Source: Ruminococcus sp. (GTDB lineage Bacteria; Bacillota; Clostridia; Oscillospirales; Ruminococcaceae). Taken from it: DNA of 23,868 bases. Positions 15,361 through 22,735 of this stretch are shown here, one piece after another. Each line of letters begins with the position of its first letter. Within the stretch, counting starts at the first letter, position 1. The DNA lies in the NCBI GenBank assembly GCA_014799765.1, contig JAAVHK010000044.1, positions 1 to 23,868 of the forward strand, given 5' to 3'. Both the position numbers and the translations under genes were made by a program. Below the pieces are notes generated by a model that was not told the DNA's origin, made no database searches, and saw only the letters and a list, made by a program, of their open reading frames with translations.

Positions 15361-15831
15361 ATGAACGATAATGAAAGAATAGAAAATCTTGAAAATGAAG
15401 TGGAAAAGCTGAAAGTTATTATTAAAATGCTGAAAAAAGATGCCGGATTATTACCGGTAAAGGCTCAGACAACTCCTGAAAAACAGCCGGAAGAATTTAA
15501 CATAGAGAACGGCGTATTATGTGAATACCTTGGCAACAGTGGAGAAGTTAATATACCTTATGGCGTGACAAGAATCGCAAAGAATGCTTTTAGAGAAAAG
15601 AAGACAATAAAAAAAGTAAATTGTCCGGATACTCTCACTGAAATAGGAAACTCTTCTTTTCATAATTGTAAAAGTCTTGTTGTGGATAATTTCAAAAATG
15701 TTACTAAAATAGGTGAAAAGGCTTTTTATAATTGTAAAAATCTGCATATTTCCGTTCCTGCTACATGTGAAATCGGTAACGATGCTTTTTATGGTTGTAA
15801 AAAAGTAGTAATCAGAGGGGTAAATAATTAA
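15361..15831 (+). CDS. Coiled-coil/BspA-like LRR_5 protein 2 (short)
   Basis: 156 residues, the shortest of the four paralogs. A short coiled coil (IENLENEVEKLKVIIKMLKK, 7-26) is followed by VKAQTTPEKQPEE, then the cap EFNIENGVLCEYLG and about four LRR_5 units ending in DAFYGCKKVVIRGV. It lacks the long coiled coil of protein 1 and about two central repeat units present in the other modules. No signal peptide. The gap to gene 1 is 15 bases and contains AAAGGAGG, nearly identical to the gap before gene 3, which points to recent tandem duplication. Confidence 0.9.
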   Translation: MNDNERIENLENEVEKLKVIIKMLKKDAGLLPVKAQTTPEKQPEEFNIENGVLCEYLGNSGEVNIPYGVTRIAKNAFREKKTIKKVNCPDTLTEIGNSSFHNCKSLVVDNFKNVTKIGEKAFYNCKNLHISVPATCEIGNDAFYGCKKVVIRGVNN

Positions 15832-15846
15832 AAGGAGGATAATTTC

Positions 15847-17058
15847 ATGAACGATAATAAAATTCTTTTGCAGATAGAAAATATCGAAAAAGCATTAAAA
15901 GAACTCAGAAATATAATTGCAGTTTCTTCAGAAGATTCTGAAAAGGAACAGACTGTTTCCGACACGATAACAGAAGAAGTTTTTAATAATTTACCTGCAC
16001 GGTATATCGCTGAAAAGTCCGCTGAAGAATCCGATGATGAAGAGTATGACCCTGATGAATTCTATATAGAAGACGAAGTCTTATATGACTATTTCGGTAA
16101 AAGAGAAGAAGTTACTATCCCTTATGGTATCCGGAAAATAGGAAAATCTGCTTTTCAGAATAATCAGACACTTAAAAAAGTAAATTTCCCCGAAACTTTA
16201 AGGGAAATCGGTGAGAATGCATTTTTACAATGCAGTAATCTTGTTGAAGTGAATAACTCTAAAAAAGTACGTAAAATAGGAGCATGGGCTTTTGAAAGAT
16301 GTTACAGACTTGAAAAAATTGACGTTGACAGCGTAAAATGCGTATGTTTCTGTGCTTTTGAAAACTGTACGTCGCTTGAAATGCTGATGTTTTCCGAAAA
16401 TACCGAAATGATTGAAGATTACGCTTTCTGTAACTGTAAAAATCTTGTAGTATCTATACCGCAGACCTGTGAAGCCGGTGAAAATGCTTTCACGGACTGT
16501 AAAAGCGTTGAAGTAGAAGGTATCGGTTTTGTATCGGCAAATACACAGAATGTTCCCGAAACAACACCGGAAGTATCATATGCCCCTGAAGAATTTGACA
16601 TAGAAAACAGAATTTTATATAAATATCTTGGCAAAAATGAAGAAGTAACTATACCCTATGGCGTGACAAAAATAGAACATGAGGCTTTCAGAGAGAATAT
16701 GACGATAAAAAAAGTAAATTTTCCGGATACTGTAACGGAAATAGGGGAGTATGCATTTTATAGGTGTCAAAATCTTGTTGAGGTGAATAATTCAAAAAAT
16801 GTTACCAGAATAGGTGAATATGTTTTTTGTGATTGTTCTGAACTGGAAAAAATAGATGTTGATAATGTTATAGAAATAGGGAGCAGTGCTTTTATCAGTT
16901 GTGAAAGTCTTCAAGAACTGATATTTTCCAAGAATATAAAAACAATAGGAGAATGTGCTTTTTATTACTGTAAAAATCTGAATGTTTCCATTCCTGAAAC
17001 CTGTGAAACCGGCAGAGATGCTTTTTATGGCTGTAAAGACGTTGAATTAAGACACTGA
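15847..17058 (+). CDS. BspA-like LRR_5 protein 3 with two fused modules
   Basis: 403 residues. A short N-terminal helix and an acidic linker (SAEESDDEEYDPDEF, 58-72) precede module A (about 68-225). A Thr/Pro-rich hinge (about 230-245) leads to module B (about 246-400). Each module begins with a D/E-E-F-[YD]-IE cap, then EEVTIPYG and the LRR_5 units, and ends with SIP.TCE.G..AF..CK. Module B resembles LRR proteins 2 and 4 as closely as it resembles module A, so the gene looks like a fusion of two neighbouring copies. No signal peptide or anchor is seen. AAAGGAGG is at 15831-15838. Confidence 0.9.
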   Translation: MNDNKILLQIENIEKALKELRNIIAVSSEDSEKEQTVSDTITEEVFNNLPARYIAEKSAEESDDEEYDPDEFYIEDEVLYDYFGKREEVTIPYGIRKIGKSAFQNNQTLKKVNFPETLREIGENAFLQCSNLVEVNNSKKVRKIGAWAFERCYRLEKIDVDSVKCVCFCAFENCTSLEMLMFSENTEMIEDYAFCNCKNLVVSIPQTCEAGENAFTDCKSVEVEGIGFVSANTQNVPETTPEVSYAPEEFDIENRILYKYLGKNEEVTIPYGVTKIEHEAFRENMTIKKVNFPDTVTEIGEYAFYRCQNLVEVNNSKNVTRIGEYVFCDCSELEKIDVDNVIEIGSSAFISCESLQELIFSKNIKTIGECAFYYCKNLNVSIPETCETGRDAFYGCKDVELRH

Positions 17059-17082
17059 TTATAAAAAAAGGAGGATAAAATC

Positions 17083-17718
17083 ATGAATGAGAATGAAATT
17101 CTTGCAAGAATAGAAAATCTTGAAAATGAAGTTGAATCGCTGAAAATGATTGTTAAAATGCTTTCAAAAGATTCCGACTTTTCAACGGTAAATGTTCCGG
17201 TAACTCCCGAAAAACAGCCAGAAGAATCGTATGACCCGAACGATTTTGACATAGAGAACGGCGTATTAGTTGAATACACCGGCAAAAGTGAGGAAGTAAC
17301 TATACCATATGGTGTGACAATAATCGGCAATGGTGCTTTCAGTCAAAATAAAACAATACAAAAGGTCAATTTTCCGGATACTGTAACAGAAATCGGTGAA
17401 AAATCATTTTATAGGTGTAGCAAACTTGTTGAAGTAAATATTTCAGTAAATTGTATCAAAATGGGAAGCAGTGCTTTTGCATCGTGTCATAATCTTGAAA
17501 AGATAGACATTAATAATATAAAAAGAATCCCACGCTTTGCTTTTGATTTATGTAGAAATCTTAAAAGGCTGATAGTTTCTGAAAATACAGAAATAATAGA
17601 AAACTTTGCTTTTAGGGGTTGTGAAAATTTGAGAATTTCTGTTCCGGAAACCTGTAATTATGATAGATGTTCTTTTAGTTATTGTAAAATTGTTGAAATC
17701 AGAGAGGTAAAGAAGTGA
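17083..17718 (+). CDS. Coiled-coil/BspA-like LRR_5 protein 4
   Basis: 211 residues: a short coiled coil (ARIENLENEVESLKMIVKML, 7-26) almost the same as in protein 2, the linker VTPEKQPEESYDPNDF, the cap FDIENGVLVEYTGKSEEVTI, then LRR_5 units to SVPETCNYDRCSFSYCK. No signal peptide. AAAGGAGG is at 17067-17074. Its TGA overlaps the GTG start of trmD by four bases (GTGA), so translation of the tRNA methyltransferase is probably coupled to this accessory gene. Confidence 0.9.
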   Translation: MNENEILARIENLENEVESLKMIVKMLSKDSDFSTVNVPVTPEKQPEESYDPNDFDIENGVLVEYTGKSEEVTIPYGVTIIGNGAFSQNKTIQKVNFPDTVTEIGEKSFYRCSKLVEVNISVNCIKMGSSAFASCHNLEKIDINNIKRIPRFAFDLCRNLKRLIVSENTEIIENFAFRGCENLRISVPETCNYDRCSFSYCKIVEIREVKK

Positions 17719-18413
17719 AAATAGAAATAGCTACATTATTTCCGGAAATGTGTGAGGCCGTATTAGGTGAAAGCATAGTCGGACGTGCAAGAAGAGCAGG
17801 CAAAATACACATAAACTGCCGACAGATTCGGGAATACACAAACGATAAACACCGCCGTGTAGACGATACGCCATATGGTGGCGGTATGGGTATGGTCATG
17901 CAGTGTGAGCCGATTTATAACTGTTATCAGGCTGTATGTAACGAAACCGGTACAAAACCGCATACAATATATATGTCGCCGAAAGGAAAAATTTTCACTC
18001 AACAGAAAGCTATCGAACTTTCTAAAATGGAAAATATTTTAATTATATGCGGTCACTACGAGGGCGTTGACCAGCGTATTATCGACAAGATAGTTGACGA
18101 GGAAATTTCCATAGGCGATTACGTCCTGACCGGTGGTGAGATTCCGGCAATGGCTGTTGTAGATGCCATCGCAAGAATGTGTGACGGTGTACTTTCCGAC
18201 GAATTATGCTTCAAGGACGAAAGTATTTATAGCGGTCTGCTGGAGTACCCACAGTATACAAGACCGGAAGTATGGGATGGTGAAAGAGTTCCGGCGGTAC
18301 TTCTTTCCGGACATCATAAAAATATAGAAAAATGGCGTCTCGAAAAAAGCATTGAAATTACCGCTGAACGAAGACCCGATTTACTGGAAAGTTATAATAA
18401 ATCTGAAATTTAA
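17715..18413 (+). CDS. trmD: tRNA (guanine-N1)-methyltransferase
   Basis: 232 residues from a GTG start, overlapping the LRR gene by 4 bases; GAGAGG lies 9 bases before it. TrmD transfers a methyl from S-adenosylmethionine to G37 of tRNAs with a G at position 36, which prevents +1 frameshifting. The SPOUT knot motifs are present: MSPKGK (78-90 region), ICGHYEGVDQR, and ISIGDYVLTGGE. RRVDDTPYGGGMGMV is the family signature near the N-terminus. rplS, the common next gene, is missing; the ptsH unit follows after a 290-base gap. Confidence 0.97.
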   Translation: MKIEIATLFPEMCEAVLGESIVGRARRAGKIHINCRQIREYTNDKHRRVDDTPYGGGMGMVMQCEPIYNCYQAVCNETGTKPHTIYMSPKGKIFTQQKAIELSKMENILIICGHYEGVDQRIIDKIVDEEISIGDYVLTGGEIPAMAVVDAIARMCDGVLSDELCFKDESIYSGLLEYPQYTRPEVWDGERVPAVLLSGHHKNIEKWRLEKSIEITAERRPDLLESYNKSEI

Positions 18414-18596
18414 ATATATTGAAAAAATTCTGTTTAGAGATAATCCACATAATAGTATGTTGAAAATTGTGTCATTTAAACAAATTATGTTAAATCTTTT
18501 TATAGTGAATATCAACAACCAAATCGAAAAAATAACTCATACATTTAAACTAAATGTAGAATTTCTTGAAAAACTGGCGTTTAAAGAAAAAAAGCC

Positions 18597-18625
18597 TTGA
18601 CTATAAGAAATTTTGTATGTATAAT
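18597..18625 (+). promoter_or_regulatory. Promoter of ptsH
   Basis: TTGACT (18597-18602), 17-base spacer, TATAAT (18620-18625). Confidence 0.8.
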
Positions 18626-18648
18626 TAATATCAGCAATTGAAATACAT

Positions 18649-18679
18649 TTGCAATAAGTACCCGACTTTGCGGGTGCAA
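18649..18679 (+). promoter_or_regulatory. Hairpin in the ptsH leader
   Basis: ACCCG (18660-18664) pairs with CGGGT (18671-18675) around a six-base loop. TTGC (18649-18652) can pair with GCAA (18676-18679), with a one-sided bulge. It ends about 12 bases before the Shine-Dalgarno GGAG and has no T-run, so it could affect translation or RNA stability rather than terminate. The 18414-18596 stretch before the promoter holds no gene I can support. Confidence 0.4.
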
Positions 18680-18702
18680 TATATAGAATAGGAGAGTTGT
18701 AT

Positions 18703-18975
18703 ATGTTTGTCAGAGAAGTAATGGTTAAAAATCAGGTTGGACTTCATGCAAGACCGGCTACTTTCTTCATTCAGAAGGCTAACGAATTCAAGTCATCTAT
18801 CTGGATTGAAAAGGAAGAACGCAGAGTTAATGCCAAGAGCCTGCTCGGTATTCTCTCACTCGGTATCGTAGGCGGTACTAACGTAAAAGTTATCGCTGAC
18901 GGTGCTGACGAAAGAGCCGCTGTTGATGCACTCATTGACCTCGTGGACAGCGGTTTCAGTGAGGAAAACAGATAA
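18703..18975 (+). CDS. ptsH: HPr phosphocarrier protein
   Basis: 90 residues from the ATG at 18703; a TTG six bases earlier is also in frame, but GGAG at 18691-18694 is 8 bases from the ATG and only two from the TTG. The phosphotransfer His15 is in VGLHARPA, and Ser46, the HPr kinase site, is in AKSLLGILSLGI. HPr passes phosphate from enzyme I to sugar permeases and, as HPr-Ser46-P, serves as CcpA corepressor in Firmicutes. With His15 present it is HPr rather than Crh. It has its own promoter and terminator and no ptsI next to it. Confidence 0.95.
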   Translation: MFVREVMVKNQVGLHARPATFFIQKANEFKSSIWIEKEERRVNAKSLLGILSLGIVGGTNVKVIADGADERAAVDALIDLVDSGFSEENR

Positions 18976-18997
18976 TCTGAACCCTATTTTTCTTTTC

Positions 18998-19031
18998 GGG
19001 CGTTACTTATTGTAACGCCCATTTTTATTTT
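18998..19031 (+). terminator. Intrinsic terminator of ptsH
   Basis: A nine-base-pair stem GGGCGTTAC (18998-19006) with GTAACGCCC (19012-19020), 5-base loop, then ATTTTTATTTT. The T-tract overlaps the 3' end of the convergent spoIVB. No T-run on the minus side. Confidence 0.92.
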
Positions 19032-20259
19032 ACCCTTTAAGATATTCCGCCATATTTTCAGCAAAAATGGCATAACCTTTAGTCGGGTCTGAGACAAACA
19101 CGTGTGTCACAGCTCCTATAATTTTATCGTTCTGTATGACAGGGCTTCCGCTCATACCCTGTACGATACCGCCGGTTATATCAAGTAATTCCTCGTCAGT
19201 AATCCGGATAATCATATTTTTTGTACTCTCAGCACTGTTATAATCTATTTTTTCTATTTCAACCTTATATTTCTTCGGAGTATCGCCGGAAACAGTCGTC
19301 AGTATTTCCGCTTCACCGGTTTTTACTTCCTGTCGATAGCCCATTTTATATTCACGTGAATTTTCATACAGTGTTTTTACAGCTTCTTCCGAAAGTAAAC
19401 CGTATACACCACACGAATTATTTTTATTCAGTATGCCGAAACTTCCGCCGTACATGAATTGCCCATGTAGTTCACCTGGTATGCCCTTTGACCCTTTTTT
19501 TGTATCGGTAATTTCTACCTGTACCGCTTCACCGCTGTAAATCGGTACAAGTTCGCCTGTATCCGAATCGCATACAGGGTGTCCGAGACCGGCAAATTCA
19601 CCTGTAGTCTTGTTGAAGAAAGTTATCGTACCAATACCTGCTATACTGTCACGTACCCACATACCGCCTCGCCACTTTTCCGAAGTAGGTGAGTACTCGG
19701 CTTTAAGAAATACAGGGAAATCCTTGCCGTTACGTGATATAACTATTTTAATTTTTCTGCCCTCGCTGTTGTTGATTACTTCCTGAATCTCGTCATTAGA
19801 GGTTATGTTCTTTCCGTCGGCAGATTTTATTATGTCTCCTATCTGAATACCGGCAACTTCCGCCGGACATATTTTTTCACCGTTCTGAGTTTCCACCTCA
19901 CCGAGTTCAGTGACCATTACGCCATCCATAAGAAGTTTTATTCCGAACGGATTTCCACCGGCAACGAGTACAGGGGCTTGTTCCTCATGGACTTCTATAT
20001 TTTTAACTGGAATAGCTCCGAAAAGTGTAAGTGTTGCCTGTGAAGTACCGCCTGAATTTCCCGATACCGCTATAGTATCATCTGAACTGCTGAAACAGGA
20101 AATTTCCGGATATTGTGCAATTTTTATCTCCTGACCGTATGGTGTTGTAAGTCTTGATGGCAGATGTACAGAATAATATCCGGCAGTACCGAATAATCCG
20201 GCAAGTGCAACAGATAATACTACTGCTGTACCTTTTATGATTTTTCTTCTGAAACGCAT
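19030..20259 (-). CDS. spoIVB: SpoIVB peptidase (sporulation signalling protease)
   Basis: 409 residues. In spore-formers SpoIVB is made in the forespore, crosses to the intermembrane space and triggers processing of pro-sigma-K. Seen here: an N-terminal membrane anchor (about 8-30); a PDZ domain (about 105-185, with EVAGIQIGDIIKSADGKNI); and the S55 serine peptidase domain with His227 in GLGHPVC, Asp355 in RITDEELLD and Ser370 in GMSGSPV. The spacing of the three matches the known catalytic residues of the Bacillus enzyme. Shine-Dalgarno AGAAAGG is upstream. It is convergent with ptsH and stands alone; spo0A is not next to it. It suggests the host can form spores. Confidence 0.95.
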   Translation of the reverse strand: MRFRRKIIKGTAVVLSVALAGLFGTAGYYSVHLPSRLTTPYGQEIKIAQYPEISCFSSSDDTIAVSGNSGGTSQATLTLFGAIPVKNIEVHEEQAPVLVAGGNPFGIKLLMDGVMVTELGEVETQNGEKICPAEVAGIQIGDIIKSADGKNITSNDEIQEVINNSEGRKIKIVISRNGKDFPVFLKAEYSPTSEKWRGGMWVRDSIAGIGTITFFNKTTGEFAGLGHPVCDSDTGELVPIYSGEAVQVEITDTKKGSKGIPGELHGQFMYGGSFGILNKNNSCGVYGLLSEEAVKTLYENSREYKMGYRQEVKTGEAEILTTVSGDTPKKYKVEIEKIDYNSAESTKNMIIRITDEELLDITGGIVQGMSGSPVIQNDKIIGAVTHVFVSDPTKGYAIFAENMAEYLKG

Positions 20260-20562
20260 TTAATATAAATCCTTTCTTTTATCTTTCAGCTTGTGAACGC
20301 TTTTATTATATGTTTACAGCACGCTTTTATAATTGAGAAATTACCGCATTTTTTACTGATTATTCCATAAAAATACAGGGAATTACTAAAAATGTCAGAA
20401 AAATCAAAAAAGAACATTGTTTTTTGTGTTTTGCCTGTTAAATTTCACGGAAACTTATTTTTTATACTATGTAAATATTTCATAATTATATTATAACCAA
20501 AAAAGGACGTGAAAACCGTCCTTTTTTGCGAATATAAAAAATTTTTTTATTTTGCTTTTAAA
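20260..20562. other. Intergenic region upstream of spoIVB
   Basis: AT-rich and without an ORF worth calling. It must hold the spoIVB promoter on the minus strand, but I could not find a convincing sigma-G, sigma-F or sigma-A site by eye. Its left-facing neighbour birA ends in the hairpin at 20499-20527. Confidence 0.5.
20499..20527 (-). terminator. Bidirectional-type terminator after birA
   Basis: AAAAAAGGACG (20499-20509) pairs with CGTCCTTTTTT (20517-20527) around a 7-base loop. T-runs occur on both strands. It lies about 36 bases past the birA stop and upstream of spoIVB, so its use is the minus-strand glycosyltransferase-birA transcript. Confidence 0.88.
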
Positions 20563-21546
20563 TTATTCAATCACCCGACACAGATTGGCTTCACCGGAAC
20601 TTAAATGCCTTATAGTACCGTCGGGAAGTTTTATTATAAGATTAGCATTATTGTCGATACCCTCGGCAAATGCGATTATAGTATTTCCGTTGACGCTTGC
20701 GGTTATAGTATTTCCGGTAAGAATTTCCCTGCTCCTGTACTCACGTATATATGAACGGCTACTGATACCGGAAATATATTTTTCAAGACTGTTCAGGACT
20801 TCCGCACAGAGTCTGTTTCTGTCAAGCCGTATGCCTGTTTCTTCTTCTATGGAAGTAGCTGAAACTCTTAAATCCCTGCTGAAACTGCCTTCTGAACTCC
20901 GGATATTGATTCCTATTCCCACAACGGCATAATCAAGTGACCGCATTTCCATACCTAATGAAGCCTCTGTAAGTATACCGCAAATTTTTCTGCCGTTCAT
21001 GTAGAGGTCATTGACCCATTTTATTTTTACTTCGTGAGGACATAAATTTTCTATAGCGTCGGCAACCGCACAGGCAGTAGCAGATGTTATAAGTGAGGCG
21101 GTTTTTATATCGAAGTCCGGACGTAATATTACGCTCATGTAAAGCCCTTTGCCCTTAGGTGAGACAAAATTTCTGCCCAGTCTGCCTTTACCGGCGTTCT
21201 GAGAATCGGCTATTATGACAGTACCGTCAGAAATTCCGGCAGATGCCATTTCCTTTGCACAGGTATTAGTAGAGTTTATCTCATCATAGATTATAATCTG
21301 TCTGCCGAAACTTTCTGTTTTAAGATACGCCTGTATAAGTTTTTCGGAAAGCCGGTTGTTTTCGGCGGAAAGTCTGTAACCTTTGGAAGTTACTGCTTCT
21401 ATGGAATAACCCTCAGTTTCGAGTGATTTGACAGCTTTCCAGACGGCGTTACGACTTACACCGAGTTTTTCGGCGAGCATAGCTCCTGAAATGTATTCTC
21501 CGCCGGATTCCGCAAGAGTTCCGAGAAGTGTTTCTTTAACGTTCAT
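20563..21546 (-). CDS. birA: Bifunctional biotin-protein ligase / biotin operon repressor
   Basis: 327 residues. It has an N-terminal winged helix (about 1-60; AEKLGVSRNAVWKAVKSLE is the HTH), the catalytic biotin-ligase domain and a C-terminal SH3-like domain. The biotinyl-AMP loop is GKGRLGR (119-125), with KWVNDLY and GIGINI further on. It attaches biotin to carboxylases such as acetyl-CoA or pyruvate carboxylase, and the HTH form usually represses biotin genes. Shine-Dalgarno AAGGAG precedes the ATG, only 13 bases after the glycosyltransferase stop, so they are co-transcribed. No biotin genes are in the window. Confidence 0.95.
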   Translation of the reverse strand: MNVKETLLGTLAESGGEYISGAMLAEKLGVSRNAVWKAVKSLETEGYSIEAVTSKGYRLSAENNRLSEKLIQAYLKTESFGRQIIIYDEINSTNTCAKEMASAGISDGTVIIADSQNAGKGRLGRNFVSPKGKGLYMSVILRPDFDIKTASLITSATACAVADAIENLCPHEVKIKWVNDLYMNGRKICGILTEASLGMEMRSLDYAVVGIGINIRSSEGSFSRDLRVSATSIEEETGIRLDRNRLCAEVLNSLEKYISGISSRSYIREYRSREILTGNTITASVNGNTIIAFAEGIDNNANLIIKLPDGTIRHLSSGEANLCRVIE

Positions 21547-21559
21547 GAAAAAATTCTCC

Positions 21560-22735
21560 TTATGTTTGATTTGAAATATTTCTGAAAAAATCTATATATT
21601 TTCCGGTGACGGTTTTTCTGTCAAAATTGTTCCTTACGTATTCACAACCATTAAGACCCATTATTTCAGAAACTTCTTTATTCCTGAGCAGGTAATCAGT
21701 ACAGGCTTTAAACTCCGGATAATTACTGAAATATAAACCGCCGTTTGATTCTGAAACAAAATTTTTCGTAACGCTACAGTTTTCATGTACGAGTACAGGA
21801 CGTTTACACAACCAGTTTTCCATTATGACAAGCGAAAAACTTTCATTGACCGACGGTTGACAAAGAAACTCACACGCAGACATAGCATTGAATTTATCCT
21901 GTTCCGATAAGTAACCTAAATCGATTACATTTTTTACGTATATATATTTTCCGCCACCGGTGAGGACGAGTTTCAGATTATTATTTTTTGAGTATTGATT
22001 AAAATATCTGATAAGAGTATCGATATTTTTTCCGGAATCCTTTCTGCCGGAGTAGAGTATGAACGGCTGATTTATTCTGAATTTTTTCCGGAAATGTTCG
22101 GGATTTGGTTTAATATCGGTATTCATACCGATACCGGCGACAAGAGTTTCAGTATTATCGGGATTGTATAATTTTTCAGCAAGTAATTTTTCCGGCAGAG
22201 AGTTGAAGACCATTCCGGCAACTTTCGGGAAAGTTTTCTTAAAGTGTTTCATATATGCGTATGATTCGTCATGCAGACACGGTATAATTACCGATTTTTT
22301 CGGAAAAAGTCTCGCACCGTAATAAGTAGTACCGAACATATAAGGCGTAAATACAAACAGCGAATAATTACCGGAATTTTCACGCATATAGCGGTAAAGA
22401 GCGTTACTGTTAATCATTTCACGGAGGAAAATTTTTTCCTGTGCGTAACTGACCGGAATATTATTAATAAATCTGAAATTTATATCATCGAAAGCATGAG
22501 TATCACGTTTCCGGACGTGAAAACGCCTTACGGGAATACAGTTTTTATTGAAATACATTCCCTCTTTGTAGTAATTTTTATTCCAGTCTGAACTGAAAGA
22601 TTCGGCACACGTCGTAAGGATTTCAAGCGGAACAGTTCTTTTATGAAGTTCAGCGGTGAGGTCACGGAGCATATTTTCAGCACCACCGGAAATATTATCG
22701 CTGTACCACGGAATTACAAAACCTAATTTTTTCAT
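21560..22735 (-). CDS. Glycosyltransferase, GT4-type
   Basis: 391 residues with a GT-B fold. The N-terminal half starts KKLGFVIPWYSDNISGGAENM, with the usual GG loop and acceptor-binding domain. The nucleotide-sugar domain has FILYSGRKDSGKNIDTLI, and the E-x7-E motif is ESFSLVIME. It transfers a sugar, probably to a cell-surface glycan; donor and acceptor cannot be read. It overlaps the preceding glycosyltransferase by four bases (ATGA), so the two act in one pathway. It may belong to a larger surface polysaccharide cluster beyond the right edge. Confidence 0.9.
   Translation of the reverse strand: MKKLGFVIPWYSDNISGGAENMLRDLTAELHKRTVPLEILTTCAESFSSDWNKNYYKEGMYFNKNCIPVRRFHVRKRDTHAFDDINFRFINNIPVSYAQEKIFLREMINSNALYRYMRENSGNYSLFVFTPYMFGTTYYGARLFPKKSVIIPCLHDESYAYMKHFKKTFPKVAGMVFNSLPEKLLAEKLYNPDNTETLVAGIGMNTDIKPNPEHFRKKFRINQPFILYSGRKDSGKNIDTLIRYFNQYSKNNNLKLVLTGGGKYIYVKNVIDLGYLSEQDKFNAMSACEFLCQPSVNESFSLVIMENWLCKRPVLVHENCSVTKNFVSESNGGLYFSNYPEFKACTDYLLRNKEVSEIMGLNGCEYVRNNFDRKTVTGKYIDFFRNISNQT

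Noticed and set aside
14446..17718. The repeats in the LRR region as a CRISPR or DNA repeat array
   Set aside because: The repeats are protein-coding LRR_5 units and diverged gene copies; there are no regular identical repeats with unique spacers.
18541..18557. ACATTTA-AAC-TAAATGT hairpin after trmD as a terminator
   Set aside because: The stem is only A/T-rich with one G:C pair and no T-run follows.
18352..18600. 82-codon ORF overlapping the end of trmD and the gap after it
   Set aside because: It overlaps trmD in another frame, has no Shine-Dalgarno, and an internal ATG at 18461 also lacks one; composition looks like noncoding AT-rich DNA.
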